Origin: Ampullaceana balthica
Lineage: Eukaryota > Mollusca > Gastropoda > Lymnaeidae
Assembly (NCBI GenBank): GCA_944989445.1
Contig: CALYLW010000541.1
Location: 248,001 to 312,000 of the forward strand
Reading direction: 5' to 3'
Length of the DNA: 64,000 bases
The notes under the pieces are model-generated. The model worked only from the letters and a program-made list of their open reading frames with translations, did not search any database and was not told the origin of the DNA. Position 1 is the stretch's first letter; each line of letters opens with the position of its first letter. Made by a program: the position numbers and the translations under genes. Positions 10,690 through 21,259 of this stretch are shown here, piece by piece.

Positions 10690-12050
10690 CGTGTGCATCA
10701 AACCCTGCATGTTGAAGATGGTGAAATTAATTATTGGGGATTCCAGTGAAGCAAAGATGCAACGAATATCTCTGTCTAAGAATACCATTCAGCGGCGCAT
10801 ATCAGAAATGTCCGTAGATGTGAAAGAGCAGATTTTTAATGAAATCAAGATTTCACCATTGTTTTTTTTTCAAGTTGATCAATCAACTGACGTAAAAAGC
10901 TTGTGTGCTCAGTTTCTTGTCTTCATGAAATATATTAATATTAATTCAGATGATATAAAAGAAGAGTTCCTATTTTGTAGTGGACTTAAAACTACTATAA
11001 AAAGCAAAGATATTCATATTATAGAAAAAGATAAATGCGTTTTTTGAGACTAGAGGATTAAAGTGGTAAAACATCTGTGGGGTTTGTACGAAAGTAAGAG
11101 AACTAGCTCCCCGAGCAAGGGAAATCCACTGCATGATTCACAGGTATGTCCTTGGCAGTGAGGCTCTTTCAACTCATCTGCAAGAGGTACGCTGATAAAA
11201 ATTGTTAATTACGTCTAAACTGGAGCTCTTAACACTCGTCTGTTTAAAGAAATGTGCAAAGACATGGTTTCTGATCACGAGGTTCTTCTTTTCTACACTG
11301 TAGTACGCTGGTTGTCGAACATGTTGCGAATCACGTCTTTGAATTAAATGATGAAATCAGGTTATTCCTGGAAATGCAACGGAAACATGACCTTTTATCA
11401 TACTTTAACAATGAACATTGTTTAAAAAGAGTAGCATATCTAGCTGATATCTTCGAACAACAAAATATAATGCATCTTTAAATTCAGGGAACGGAAACAA
11501 ATATTATTACATTTCACGATCATCTCAGGGCTTTTGTATCCAAGCTGCAAAATTGGCGAAGAAAAGTAAATCTTGGAAACATCGCCATGTTTGAAAAACT
11601 ACAGTGTGGTAGGTAAATCTGAATGTGAAATAAATGAAAATTTGAAAGTGGAATCCCTTGAAAACGAACTGCAGCATTTCTTCCCTGAGCTGAAAGAAGA
11701 AGAAATTACATTGACTGCTTCCCTTTATGTAACCAGCATTCCTGATGAATTACAAGATGAATTCTTTGAATTTGCTGAATGATTCCTCAGCACGTAACTT
11801 GTTTAATGTAAAGTTGCTCACACAATTTTGGTGTAGTATGTATCATTCATACCAAAATGTGACGATGCTTGCCTCTCCGGTTTTAGTTCCATTTGTGTCA
11901 ACATATCTCTGTGAGAGTGGAGTTTTCAAATCCTCTTCATTAAAAAAAAAGATATAATTTTTTTTTAATGTTGAGAATGACATGAGGTTGGCTAGAATTA
12001 GGAGGCTGTTTGATTACATGCAATTTCAACCATAACATTCAATTAAATTT
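10690..12050 (+). pseudogene. Broken ZBED5/SCAND3-like hAT transposase
   Basis: Fragments in changing frames match the ZBED5/SCAND3-like hAT transposase. In order: IKPCMLKMVKLIIGDSSEAK, then ISLSKNTIQRRISEM, then FFQVDQSTDVKSLCAQF with the first catalytic-region Asp, and SGLKTTIKSKDI (10694-11040). Decayed pieces follow: IHRYVL and LFKEMCKD near 11130-11270, EIRLFLEMQRKHDLLSYF at 11350-11410, FHDHLRAFVSKLQNWRRK at about 11515-11565 and ELQHFFPELKEEE at 11660-11705. The hATC dimerisation part is STYLCESGVF with a following ENDMRLA at 11890-11990. Multiple frameshifts and stops make it inactive. The BED finger and 5' end are missing. Confidence 0.85.
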
Positions 12051-12182
12051 TTTTTAAAAATAATAATAATAACAATTTTGTTAAAACGTTATTAAAAATG
12101 ATTTATTTACATTTCATGGGGGTCGTGGGTCACATGGCTTTTATAAAAAGTGGTCACCGATCAGAAAGCTTTGGAACCACTG
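12051..12182 (+). mobile_element. 3' terminus of the ZBED5-like hAT element
   Basis: The relic ends in TTGGAACCACTG at 12171-12182. Its reverse complement begins CAGTGGTTCCAAAGC, a standard hAT terminal inverted repeat. No matching left terminus was found upstream, so the copy is 5'-truncated and no target duplication can be scored. Confidence 0.7.
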
Positions 12183-12782
12183 CTCTATTAAATACATTTT
12201 TTTTTCTCTTGCCACAACCGTGAGTCGAGTTACACAGTTATTGGGTCTTTTCCATTCAAGACTTAAAACTAATAGATACGATGGGTTACTGCCTGCAATA
12301 ATTCACCTGACCCTGTAGTAGTATAGCTACAAAATCCACCACATCTTAATTAAAAATGCAAAACCTACCAGAGACGATAGATGGTCCTTTCAGTTAACAT
12401 GTTAGTAGGTTCCTACACTCTTGGTGTCAACTGATTTAAAAAATAAATGCAAATCCTCATCCTAATTTAATCATGGTCAGATGAAGGATTACAATTCTCT
12501 CTCCTTTCTTTAAATAATAAAAACACATATAAAAATTTAAAGTCAATTGAATTTCAATTTTCCTTATTACCCCCCTTTGCACCAAACCTTGACCAATGGC
12601 GCCAACGCCATTTCTTCTAGCGTATTTTGATTTGACTTCAAATCTCAATCAACATGGCTTGTAAAGTATTCTGGGTGACTGCCCCTGATCTAGACAGTGT
12701 TATTAACACTTGACGGCAGTACGTTAGTAGACATTACATATAACCTTAATATCACGTGATAATAAAATAAAAATTTACAATT
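12183..12782. other. Sequence without recognised features
   Basis: AT-rich single-copy-looking sequence after the hAT end. No coding signature seen. Confidence 0.4.
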
Positions 12783-12875
12783 TTGTATTTTTGGATGGTC
12801 TTGCGCTGCGTATTATAATGAACATTCTTTTAGTTATGTCTCGTACATAAAGGATTTATAGTGAAAAACTTGGGT
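12783..12875 (-). repeat. Half copy of a palindromic dispersed repeat
   Basis: Matches the reverse complement of 33712-33795 closely, including ATGAACATT, TTTAGTTATGTCTCGTA and AAAGGATTTATAGT. The complete copy at 33.7 kb is a hairpin-like inverted repeat, so this is one arm plus the centre. Confidence 0.7.
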
Positions 12876-13005
12876 TTTTTACGGGTTTATTTTATTTTAT
12901 AATTATTATTTTAAGAAGATTGCTTTTTTTCGTTAAAAAGAAAAAGGATTTTTTTAAAACCTCTTTGGTTAATCAGTTCTGTTGTGTAATTTTGAATTGT
13001 CTTGG

Positions 13006-13240
13006 AGAACTTGTCATCGTGTATTACCAATATATAAGAGCTTGTCATCGTGTATTACCAATATATAAGAACTTGTCATCGTGTATTACCAATATATAAG
13101 AACTTGTCATCGTGTATTACCAATATATAAGAACTTGTCATCGTGTATTACCAATATATAAGAGCTTGTCATTGTGTATTACCAATATATAAGAGCTTGT
13201 CATCGTGTATTACCAATATATAAGAGCTTGTAATTGTGTT
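13006..13240. repeat. 31-bp minisatellite, about 7.6 copies
   Basis: Unit gaacttgtcatcgtgtatta followed by ccaatatataa. Copies are nearly identical; they differ at gaac/gagc and cgtg/ttgtg. Confidence 0.93.
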
Positions 13241-14912
13241 TCAAGAGCTTAATATAAGAATATATAACTCTTAACATATGAACTTAGCTTTTAAGGGAAA
13301 AAAATCATATACAAATGAAAATAATAAAATGTTAAAACCATATCAAGACTGCTGTGTTCTTATTTTATTTAGTTTTGTTTATTTTTCATTTACCAGGACT
13401 TGCTAATACCAGATAAATGTAAAATATTTTGATAGAAATTGTTGTAAAACATTTTTTACAATATTGGGGGATTGGTATTAACTAACAAAACAAGAACAAG
13501 CGACCCCAAAAATAATAAGTGTAAGGAACCAACATAACTCACTTTGAAACTATAACCCATTTATTTTTTAAATAAATCGATTGAAACTGCGATTTATTGA
13601 TACAAGAATAAAATAATTTAAACTACACTTCACCGAAGCAAAACTACGTTACATTGATAAGAAGGTACAAATCATTGATACAAAACTACACTTTATTTAT
13701 ACAAACCGTGCTGCGCTGAAACACGGAATGACTAAATCCCATAATCGTGTATTCATGTTTCTGTTTCGTGTATGCTAATCTGCTAATCTCTGGGTTTAAT
13801 TTACCCAATCCCCGAAACCAAAGAACAAGTTTATCCTGTTAATCTCTCAGCTTTTATTTCTATTTGTTTCATATTCTAAGTTCAGCACAAAGCTGCTCTA
13901 TGTTGTAGGATTCACTTCTCGAAGGTGGCACTTCTCACACAGGGATAAATAGTATATCATATATGATACACTTGGACACGAAAGTTTACCAATGTTGAAA
14001 TAGTATATTATAAACGATACATACTGACATGAAATTTTACCAATGTTGAAATAATTTTAAAAGTTAAAAAAAGAAAGAAAAATTAAATCTATAGTATATT
14101 TTTGGGGGCTTCAAGTCCTCATTTCAAAGTAAGTTTGGTAATAATGTTCGGACAACTTAATGTAGGCTTACCACCACTGGGTGTAGATCATATATTATTG
14201 ATCTGATTGAGTTTCAATGGTGAGGTAATTCAGTAGGGGTTAATTCCACACGGGCGTGGCAATATTTGTGCCCCCTATTGCACAAAACATTGTTTGCTTA
14301 CTGCCGACTCTTCCACCCTTTTATATAGTAAAAACGTTTCGTCCAGTGCGGACCGCTATTCAACCCGCCCCCACCTACGACACTTGGAGAACGAAAAATT
14401 ATAAAGTGATAAAAATATTTTTAGTAACCGCATGAAGTTCTAGATAAGTGAAAATAAATGAGACGAATCCAAGCCTCATATCGCCGTGTGGGGCACCGAT
14501 GCCTTGTGTTGATGGCCACTTTATTAATATCTTTGACACTTTTAAAGGGACCTACTGGCCTTTGAACTTTTGAATGGTTGTAGAGGTATTGCCAGTAATC
14601 CACAGTATCAAAAGCCGAATAAACTTCACCAAACACTTTCAATTAAAATTTAAAAAATTTAAAAAATCATGTGATCAATGTCTTATCAAACATTATTTGT
14701 TTATTTTATAAATGTTAGTACCTTCTTGGAAAAGCGTGTTTTTAAAATTATTGAAAGCATTTATTACTATTTAAAAGTCTTTGATGACGAATTTGATAGT
14801 GGGCTAGAGTTTAAATATATCACAGCGTTTGGCGCGTACACAACTCAAACACGTTAAATGTCGATGATGACTTGTCTGGTGAGGGAAAAAAGTGGGGGGT
14901 TTTCAGTGTTCA
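13241..14912. other. AT-rich sequence, no gene recognised
   Basis: Contains a short two-copy duplication (agtatatcatatatgataca and agtatattataaacgataca near 13950 and 14004, each followed by accaatgttgaaata). No coding or RNA gene seen. Confidence 0.4.
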
Positions 14913-15200
14913 TTGTTAGGTGTAAAAAGAAAACGATGGTATTTTTTAAACGAATTTCTTTTAGTTGATTGTTAGGTGTAAAAAGAAAACGATGGTATTT
15001 TTTAAACGAATTTCTTTTAGTTGATTGTTAGGTGTAAAAAGAAAACGATGGTATTTTTTAAACGAATTTCTTTTAGTTAATTGTTAGGTGTAAAAAGAAA
15101 ACGATGGTATTTTTTAAACGAATTTCTTTTAGTTGATTGTTAGGTGTAAAAAGAAAACGATGGTATTTTTTAAACGAATTTCTTTTAGTTGATTGTTAGG
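14913..15200. repeat. 56-bp minisatellite, about 5 copies
   Basis: Unit starts ttgttaggtgtaaaaagaaa and ends acgaatttcttttagttga. Copies are almost identical, with one ttgat/ttaat difference, which points to recent amplification or homogenisation. Confidence 0.95.
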
Positions 15201-15418
15201 CTTAATTACTTAATTAAGATGTCGTAAAAAACCAAATCACCTTATCACCTTTCGTTTCTTAGTTTTTCCACAAAAATTCTCGCAAAAATCATTGAAGATT
15301 CTATGGTAAGCCAAAAAAGTTGCAGGTCTTATAATGATTTCAGGTCTCTTGGGTGTTAATTTGGGTTTAAGTAAGTAAATAATTAATGATTTTTTAAAAA
15401 ATGATGTTGCTAGCGTTT

Positions 15419-15900
15419 GTCGTAACAATAGCCAGGAAACTGCTGCTACGACTGTCGCAGAAGCAGAAAATTCGGCAGGATGTTGCTAGCGTTACGACAT
15501 GTCTTAGCAGTTGACACTTCGAAAAAACAAAGTCGCTATACCATCTTAACAAATTCTTCTTTATATTTTATACGCATAAATAATACGATATTAATAGATC
15601 TGGGCTTATTTATGTGTGTGTTAATTCTAAAATCTCAATTTATTTAAATATTTTTAATCAACGTATCCACTTTACAGAATAACTTATAAGCAGTACAAAA
15701 ATTACCACCAGGTGTGCCAACACCCTAATTATGGTTAAAAGAAATACTTAATATTTATTTTTTAAAAATTAAAATTAAATTTTAAAATAAAAAAAAAGAA
15801 GAAAAAATAGACCACCGTATTTGGATTAAAATGTTATATAATTATTACTATTTATTATTAATATTTTTTTTATCTTTGGACGGCACTAGCATTGGCATTA
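15419..15900. repeat. Tandem duplication, copy A (about 480 bp)
   Basis: Shares ordered blocks with copy B: gtcgtaacaata, cttagcagt, acacttcgaaaaaac, aagtcgctata, aatacgatattaatagatct, gggcttattta and aatcaacgtatcc. It lacks the two insertions present in copy B, so it acts as an internal empty-site reference. Confidence 0.7.
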
Positions 15901-16070
15901 GTCATAACAATAAAATTACTTCGTATGGTTACGACACTTACGACTAGTCGTAACACTTGCTACGACTAGTTTTAGTACTCTTAGTCTTAGCAGTAAACAC
16001 TTCGAAAAAACTAAGTCGCTATAATATTTTAACAAATGCTTTATAATATGTTATACGGTATACGCATATA

Positions 16071-16408
16071 TCATCTATAATAATAAAAGGCAATTTTCCG
16101 TCCTTTCTGTCCGGTCCTCGATAGCGATTGGTCTCTCAAACACATATGACTCTTACAGCCAATCATATTGAACACGTTTACGCGGACGTTCAAAACAAGT
16201 TATTTTTGGTGCAGTATTTCTTCCAAGACTTTATTTTGGGTTATGCGCTTTGGGATTTATGGTCAAAACCTCGTTATTTATTTTAACTATAATGAATAGT
16301 ATTTTTGACGTGATGCACATGTATGCCGGTTGAGACGGCTGTTGGAGGGGAGTTACAACATGCCACGGAACGGTGGCGGAACGTCATTGGACGGGCTTTG
16401 TTGCTCGT
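16071..16408. mobile_element. Helitron-like insertion
   Basis: Inserted in copy B between tacgcatata and tataatacga, where copy A reads tacgcataaataatacga. The left end TCTATAATAATAAAAGG resembles the TCTATACTAATAAAAGG start seen at the window end, a form typical of Helitron 5' ends. No CTRR end with hairpin was established, so the class is tentative. Confidence 0.5.
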
Positions 16409-16511
16409 ATATAATACGATATTAATAGATCTGGGCTTATTTATGCGTCATGTGTGTATTAATTCTAAAATCTTAATTTATCTAAATAGATTTAATCAAC
16501 GTATCCGCTTT

Positions 16512-16777
16512 GGGGCCGTCCATAAAGTACGTCACGCTAATTTTGACCATTTTTAACCCCCCCCTGTCACAAACTGTCACAAATCTCGGACCCCCCCCCC
16601 ATAAAGTATGTCACACTTTCGAAAAAAAATGTTTTTTTTTAATTAAAAAAATAGTTAAAATTTAATATAAAACACCCTGATGACACACATTGTGGACCCC
16701 CCTCCCCCCTGTCACAAAGTGTCATACTTTCTTACACCCCCCCCCTCTGGAGCGTGACGTACTTTATGGACGGCCCC
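16512..16777. mobile_element. Harbinger-like MITE, copy 1
   Basis: Terminal inverted repeats GGGGCCGTCCATAAAGTACG at the left and its complement at the right (gtactttatggacggcccc), enclosing C-rich and G-poor sequence. Comparison with copy A of the host duplication implies a 3-bp TTT duplication. A 3-bp duplication and a GGG-starting TIR fit PIF/Harbinger, but no transposase is present. Confidence 0.75.
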
Positions 16778-16840
16778 TTTTCAGAAGAAGAAGAACAAAA
16801 ATTACAATTACCAGGACACTCATTGACTCATTGTGTGTGT

Positions 16841-18019
16841 TTTTTTTTAATAAAAAAATTAAATTAACTTGCAAAAAATTGCACCGGAGCAGGACTAGAT
16901 TTTAACATCACACACATCCGACTGCCACTTCGTCTAGCGAAGCTCATGTAAGATTTCGTATTTTTTAAAATTATAACTATTTGTCAATAAATGGATACCA
17001 ACCAAGTTTTTTGTTTAACCTTTAAAATTCATTAATCGGCCTACCTAGTAATCATGAAATATGATTACTGGAAACTATTGTTTAGTATTGGCATAATTAA
17101 AATACAACATTAGTCGTATCTGTATGCACATAGCCTATTTCTTAAGACTAGTCCTAGCAGCAGACTACTCGACGGAATGTTGCAACTTGCATATTGCTAG
17201 GCTAGTGTTACGGCGCTTCCCTTTCAGAAAACTATGCTAAATTGGATATTCGGCATTTACATGCTAGCCATGTCTTCACTCAAAGCTAAGGAAAGGTTAC
17301 AGTAGACAATAAAATCTTTTACATTATTCGGGAGCACTTAAGTGTAAAAGTTACAACTTAATTCGCAATCAGAGGCGGAAAAAAGAGATGGAAAAAAGAG
17401 AGATAACTCAAAGTTAAGGGGAGGCTACTTCTGTCCTGGTCAATAATGTTTATATTGTCACCAGGAAGTACACGCTTTCGGCTCAAACGGAGATTATTAA
17501 CTACATGTAGGTCAAAATTGAGATGCCAGATTCTACCACCCCCCACCCCCGCGGTAAAAAGCCAAAATAATATCCCAAAAAGCATTTCGTCTGTATAAAG
17601 TAGAAATTGTGAAATAAATAAGGCATCGCTTGCCCTATCGGTGAACCATCCAGTGATACGCCACTGATCGGGAATACTCCATTAAATTAAAGCTGCACAC
17701 CACGCGTGTGAAATTTAAAAAATAATTAAGATTGATATCTTAAAACTATTATTATTATTTGTTTTAATATTAATTTGGCCCAAATCTCTAATTCCGGTTG
17801 CTCCCCTCTACATGAGTAACTTTATCAACGTGTCAAATTAAGCACGGTGGCTGTTCCCATAACGCGCATGACTGGCTTTGTGGTGCCGTGTGCACAACAG
17901 CAGCGGCTTTGCGGGTTGATTGGTCTCGGCGAGTGCAGACGTAGAACACGAGAGTTTAATTAGGAGGGACTCTCGCGAATACTGCGTGAAATAACGAGAA
18001 GATAACTGCTAGTAAGAAG
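16841..18019. other. Sequence without recognised genes
   Basis: AT-rich, with a more GC-rich stretch at about 17820-17960. A (C)n run lies at 17538-17550. Nothing coding could be supported. Confidence 0.4.
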
Positions 18020-19801
18020 CGGTGGCGTAGTGAGGGGGGGGGGCGAATGCCACGGGCTGCACTTTGCCAGGGGCGGCAAATTCCTAGTAGCTTTGTAACG
18101 TTTCTAACAATGAAAATTTTATAAGAAAGTGGAGCTTTTAATCGAAATACAGCCAAATCAGAAATTAATAAAAAGAAATAAAGGAAATATCATCAAGCAT
18201 GTGAACGTTTCAACTGCCAGAAACTTCTTAAATTCATCTGATACTAATGCTATTGATCTATAAGGTCAGAGCCTGATGTGGTATCAAATTAATTGGTTCT
18301 TAAAATTTGACAACTTTTCCTGTTGTAAAAGCAAATCTTACTGTACCCTATCAATTTGAAACATGAGCGAATCGAATTCTCCGAGCGGCACATTGTTTGG
18401 GGAGGGGGGCAAATTTCTTATTTTTAATTAGCTTCTAAAAGTAAATAACGTTGTAATAAAGTTTAACCACACTTTTTTTTAAAGGAAGAAACTATATTAA
18501 AATACTTGGACGTTTCTAATGCCAAAATTTCAAACTCCTATTCTTTTATTAATCTAAAGACTTCTAAAACTAATGCTATAGAGCTGAAAAACATTGGGGC
18601 TGAAGTAATGTACGAACATGACAAGTTATGTGCTGGTACATTTAATAGATTTTAACGTTGGTAAACTACTGGAACTTGAACAAAGTTGGTGACGTACTTA
18701 CATGGTTTATTCTTTCAAAGCATACTTATTTTAATGTTAATGTCTTTATTTTGTAAAATAAATAAATATAATGAATAAAATTGTAATTAAAACTTGGCAC
18801 ACATAAACACAAAAGTAGCCACTCTTGAACAAGTGCTCAACATTACGAAAGTTTTTTGCAATTGGAAATGAGCAGAAAATTGGATAAAAAGAATAGACTA
18901 TTAATAAAGAACAAAACAATGTGGCAAGAGGTTCTTACGACATTTCTGAAATGATTTTTAATAAATGATGATCTTAAAATAATGTACTGCAGAGGTCAAC
19001 GTGTCTTAATACTTCTTCATGGCTAGAAAGTATGCAGGAGTTCAAGAAAGACGCAATAAATTAAATGTCAATGTAAAATCTCGCTCAAAAAGGTTCATTT
19101 AACCAAATCTGTGTACATTATAATCCTACTGAAATGAACTCTCTAACTTTTTTAGTACACTAGAACGTGGCTACGGATTCTTTTCCATGTCCATATACCG
19201 TTTGGAATATTAAATTGCTTCTACAAGTAAAGCATTAAACAGCATTCAGGATACAAAATAGTGAATACACCATGGAGCTAGTTTGAGGTTATTTTTAAAG
19301 CTATAGAAGAATTGATAGATGCAGACAAAAAGCTCAACACACGAACACTGCAGGAAATTTGATAGTCACAATGAAATCTTTTTATTTTCTAATTTATATC
19401 AAATATGCCCGAAATTATTTATAAACGTATAGTGTTAAAAATTGCTTAACCTCATTGTTTTAATCGAATATTCTAATCAAAGAACGAGAGAGCAAATGTT
19501 TGGTGATCGAAGCGAATAAGAATCCATGCTGTGAAGAAAGTTTTATTCTTCATAATAATAACATGAGATTACTGTAGAAATTAATGTGAGTTTTTGGCAG
19601 TTACATCGAATTTATAAAACAGATACGATTTTCGTACACCAGCTAATATACTGGACTTTGAAATTTTGCCTTCAAATTAGAGTATACAAAATATCTCACG
19701 TGTCATTGTCAAACAAGGAATATTTTAACCCCACGGGTAAAAAAAAAGAATAAATTAATTCAAGACCAGTTAATTTATTCAAGTTTTTAAAAGATATTTA
19801 G

Positions 19802-20438
19802 TACGGCTGCGTAAATTAACGATTAATTTCTCGATTAATCGTTAAAATTTGTATCTTTTAAAATTATTTTAATCGATAAAAATTCGATTAAAATTAAAGA
19901 AAATATGTATAATATTTTTATTTTTTTATTAATAAATAATTAATTATTAATAATTAATATTTAATATTAATTTATATTTTTTTAACGTACAAACTTCTCC
20001 CGCGTAATATTATTATTTATTTTATTACTTTATGTGGACCGGCAGACTTCAAATAAAAAATGGCTGACAGAATCAGCGCAGTTAAATTTAAACATATAAC
20101 TAGAAAGTTGAGCAAAAATTTTGTTTTTAAGCTAACTGTGGATCTCAAAGTCGAAGATGGTGAAAAAGTTTACTGTGTTCACTGCCATAAACAATTCTCT
20201 TTTAAAGGATCAAATACATCGCTGACTTACCACCTTCAGCACAAACATCCGATTAAGTATCAACACATTGTCACAAATTTTAGTTCAAAATATTCTTAAT
20301 TTTCAATGTCCGTGAGAAATGTTCAGTTTAATGACGTCATAAATTTCTATTTTTGGCTTTAATCAAAATTATCGATTAATTAATCGATAATTTTTCAAAA
20401 GTTAACGATTAAATTTAAATTAATCGATAACAGCCCTA
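19802..20438 (+). mobile_element. Small ZBED-type hAT element, copy 1 (BED-only)
   Basis: 637 bp bounded by TACGGCTGCG... and ...AACAGCCCTA, with a perfect 8-bp duplication atatttag at 19794-19801 and 20439-20446. It contains an N-terminal BED-finger frame and lacks the rest of the transposase. It sits inside the ZMYM1-like hAT copy. Confidence 0.85.
20060..20299 (+). CDS. BED zinc finger fragment of a hAT transposase (79 aa)
   Basis: Encodes MADRISAVKFKHITRK... with a BED-type zinc finger at residues 37-59: CVHC, then the aromatic FSFKG, then LTYHLQHKH providing the His ligands. BED fingers lie at the N-terminus of hAT transposases and bind DNA. The frame ends shortly after the finger, so catalytic and dimerisation domains are absent. 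If expressed it could bind element ends without cutting; that is inference. Confidence 0.7.
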   Translation: MADRISAVKFKHITRKLSKNFVFKLTVDLKVEDGEKVYCVHCHKQFSFKGSNTSLTYHLQHKHPIKYQHIVTNFSSKYS

Positions 20439-20779
20439 ATATTTAGGCTAGAAGTTACCCTACTTAAAATAATATATATAATTAATTTGAACATTGTCTT
20501 AAATAATGCAATGTGTAAAAATAGCTTCTCTAAAATTAAGTTCATAAAAAAATAATTAAGATCAATAACGAATACACCAAGATTATCTAATCAATAGATA
20601 TTTTGGCTATTGGGCATTGTATGGCTGAAAACATTGATACATGAAAGATTGTGCAATGAGGAAAAACATAATACTTCAATTTATTCAAGAAATGAAGCTT
20701 TTCTCTTTATTTATAACATAAAAATGTATTGTGTCCTTATTATTACTTTCTAATAAATATTATCTTTAGTTTAGGGGCC

Positions 20780-21172
20780 GGGGCCGTCCATTAATAACGT
20801 CACGCAATTTTGGCCGATTTTACCCCCCCCCCTCCAACTTCGTCACAAAAACTTAGACCTCCCCTCCAATATGACGTCACAAAGCTGTGGACCCCCCACC
20901 CCTAAAAAAATGAGCATGTTTCAAATCAATTTATTGTCCTTTTAGTATGTATTTAGTGTAAGACTGTACTTTAATATCGTAGCACGCGTGAATCCATGTA
21001 AAACGTCACAAAATAAATAGTAAGAAATAGAACATTTAAGTGGAACTTTGATTTAAAGTAGTGTGTTTTCACTTTTAATGTGACGTCGCAATTTTTAAAC
21101 CCCCCTTCTCCTCGTCACACATGTGGGGAAACCCCCCTCCTCCCCCAGGTGCGTGACGTTATTTATGGACGG
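20780..21172. mobile_element. Harbinger-like MITE, copy 2
   Basis: Left end GGGGCCGTCCATTAATAACG, right end cgttatttatggacgg with the last four bases lost. The interior shares atgagcatgtttcaaat, agtgtaag and cacgcgtgaa with copy 3 at 46091. Inserted in the ZMYM1-like hAT. Confidence 0.75.
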
Positions 21173-21259
21173 AATCTTATAGCATTAACATATTATTCGG
21201 GGTGGGGGCGGCAAATTTGGGTTCTGCCCCGGGTGGCACATACCCATGCTACGCCGCTG

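Larger units (their letters stand above)
15901..16840. repeat. Tandem duplication, copy B, with two insertions
   Basis: Homologous to copy A but carrying a 338-bp insertion at 16071-16408 and a 266-bp MITE at 16512-16777. Homology resumes after each insertion (taatacgatattaatagatc; tcagaa, then caaaaattac and accagg). Confidence 0.65.
18020..21259 (+). mobile_element. ZMYM1-like hAT element, copy 1, carrying two nested insertions
   Basis: Left end CGGTGGCGTAGTGAGG and right end GCTACGCCGCTG are hAT-type termini (consensus CAGTGGCGTAGC). The same two ends, in reverse orientation, bound the copy at 43119-48507. The flanks gtaagaag and acaaaaag agree at 5 of 8 positions with three transitions, a plausible decayed duplication. 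Decayed ZMYM1-like transposase is visible in + direction, e.g. NTSSWLESMQEF near 19000-19045. A block near 20590-20680 (TATGGCTGAAAACATTGATAC) is also found reversed at about 43340. It is interrupted by the elements at 19802-20438 and 20780-21172. Confidence 0.7.
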
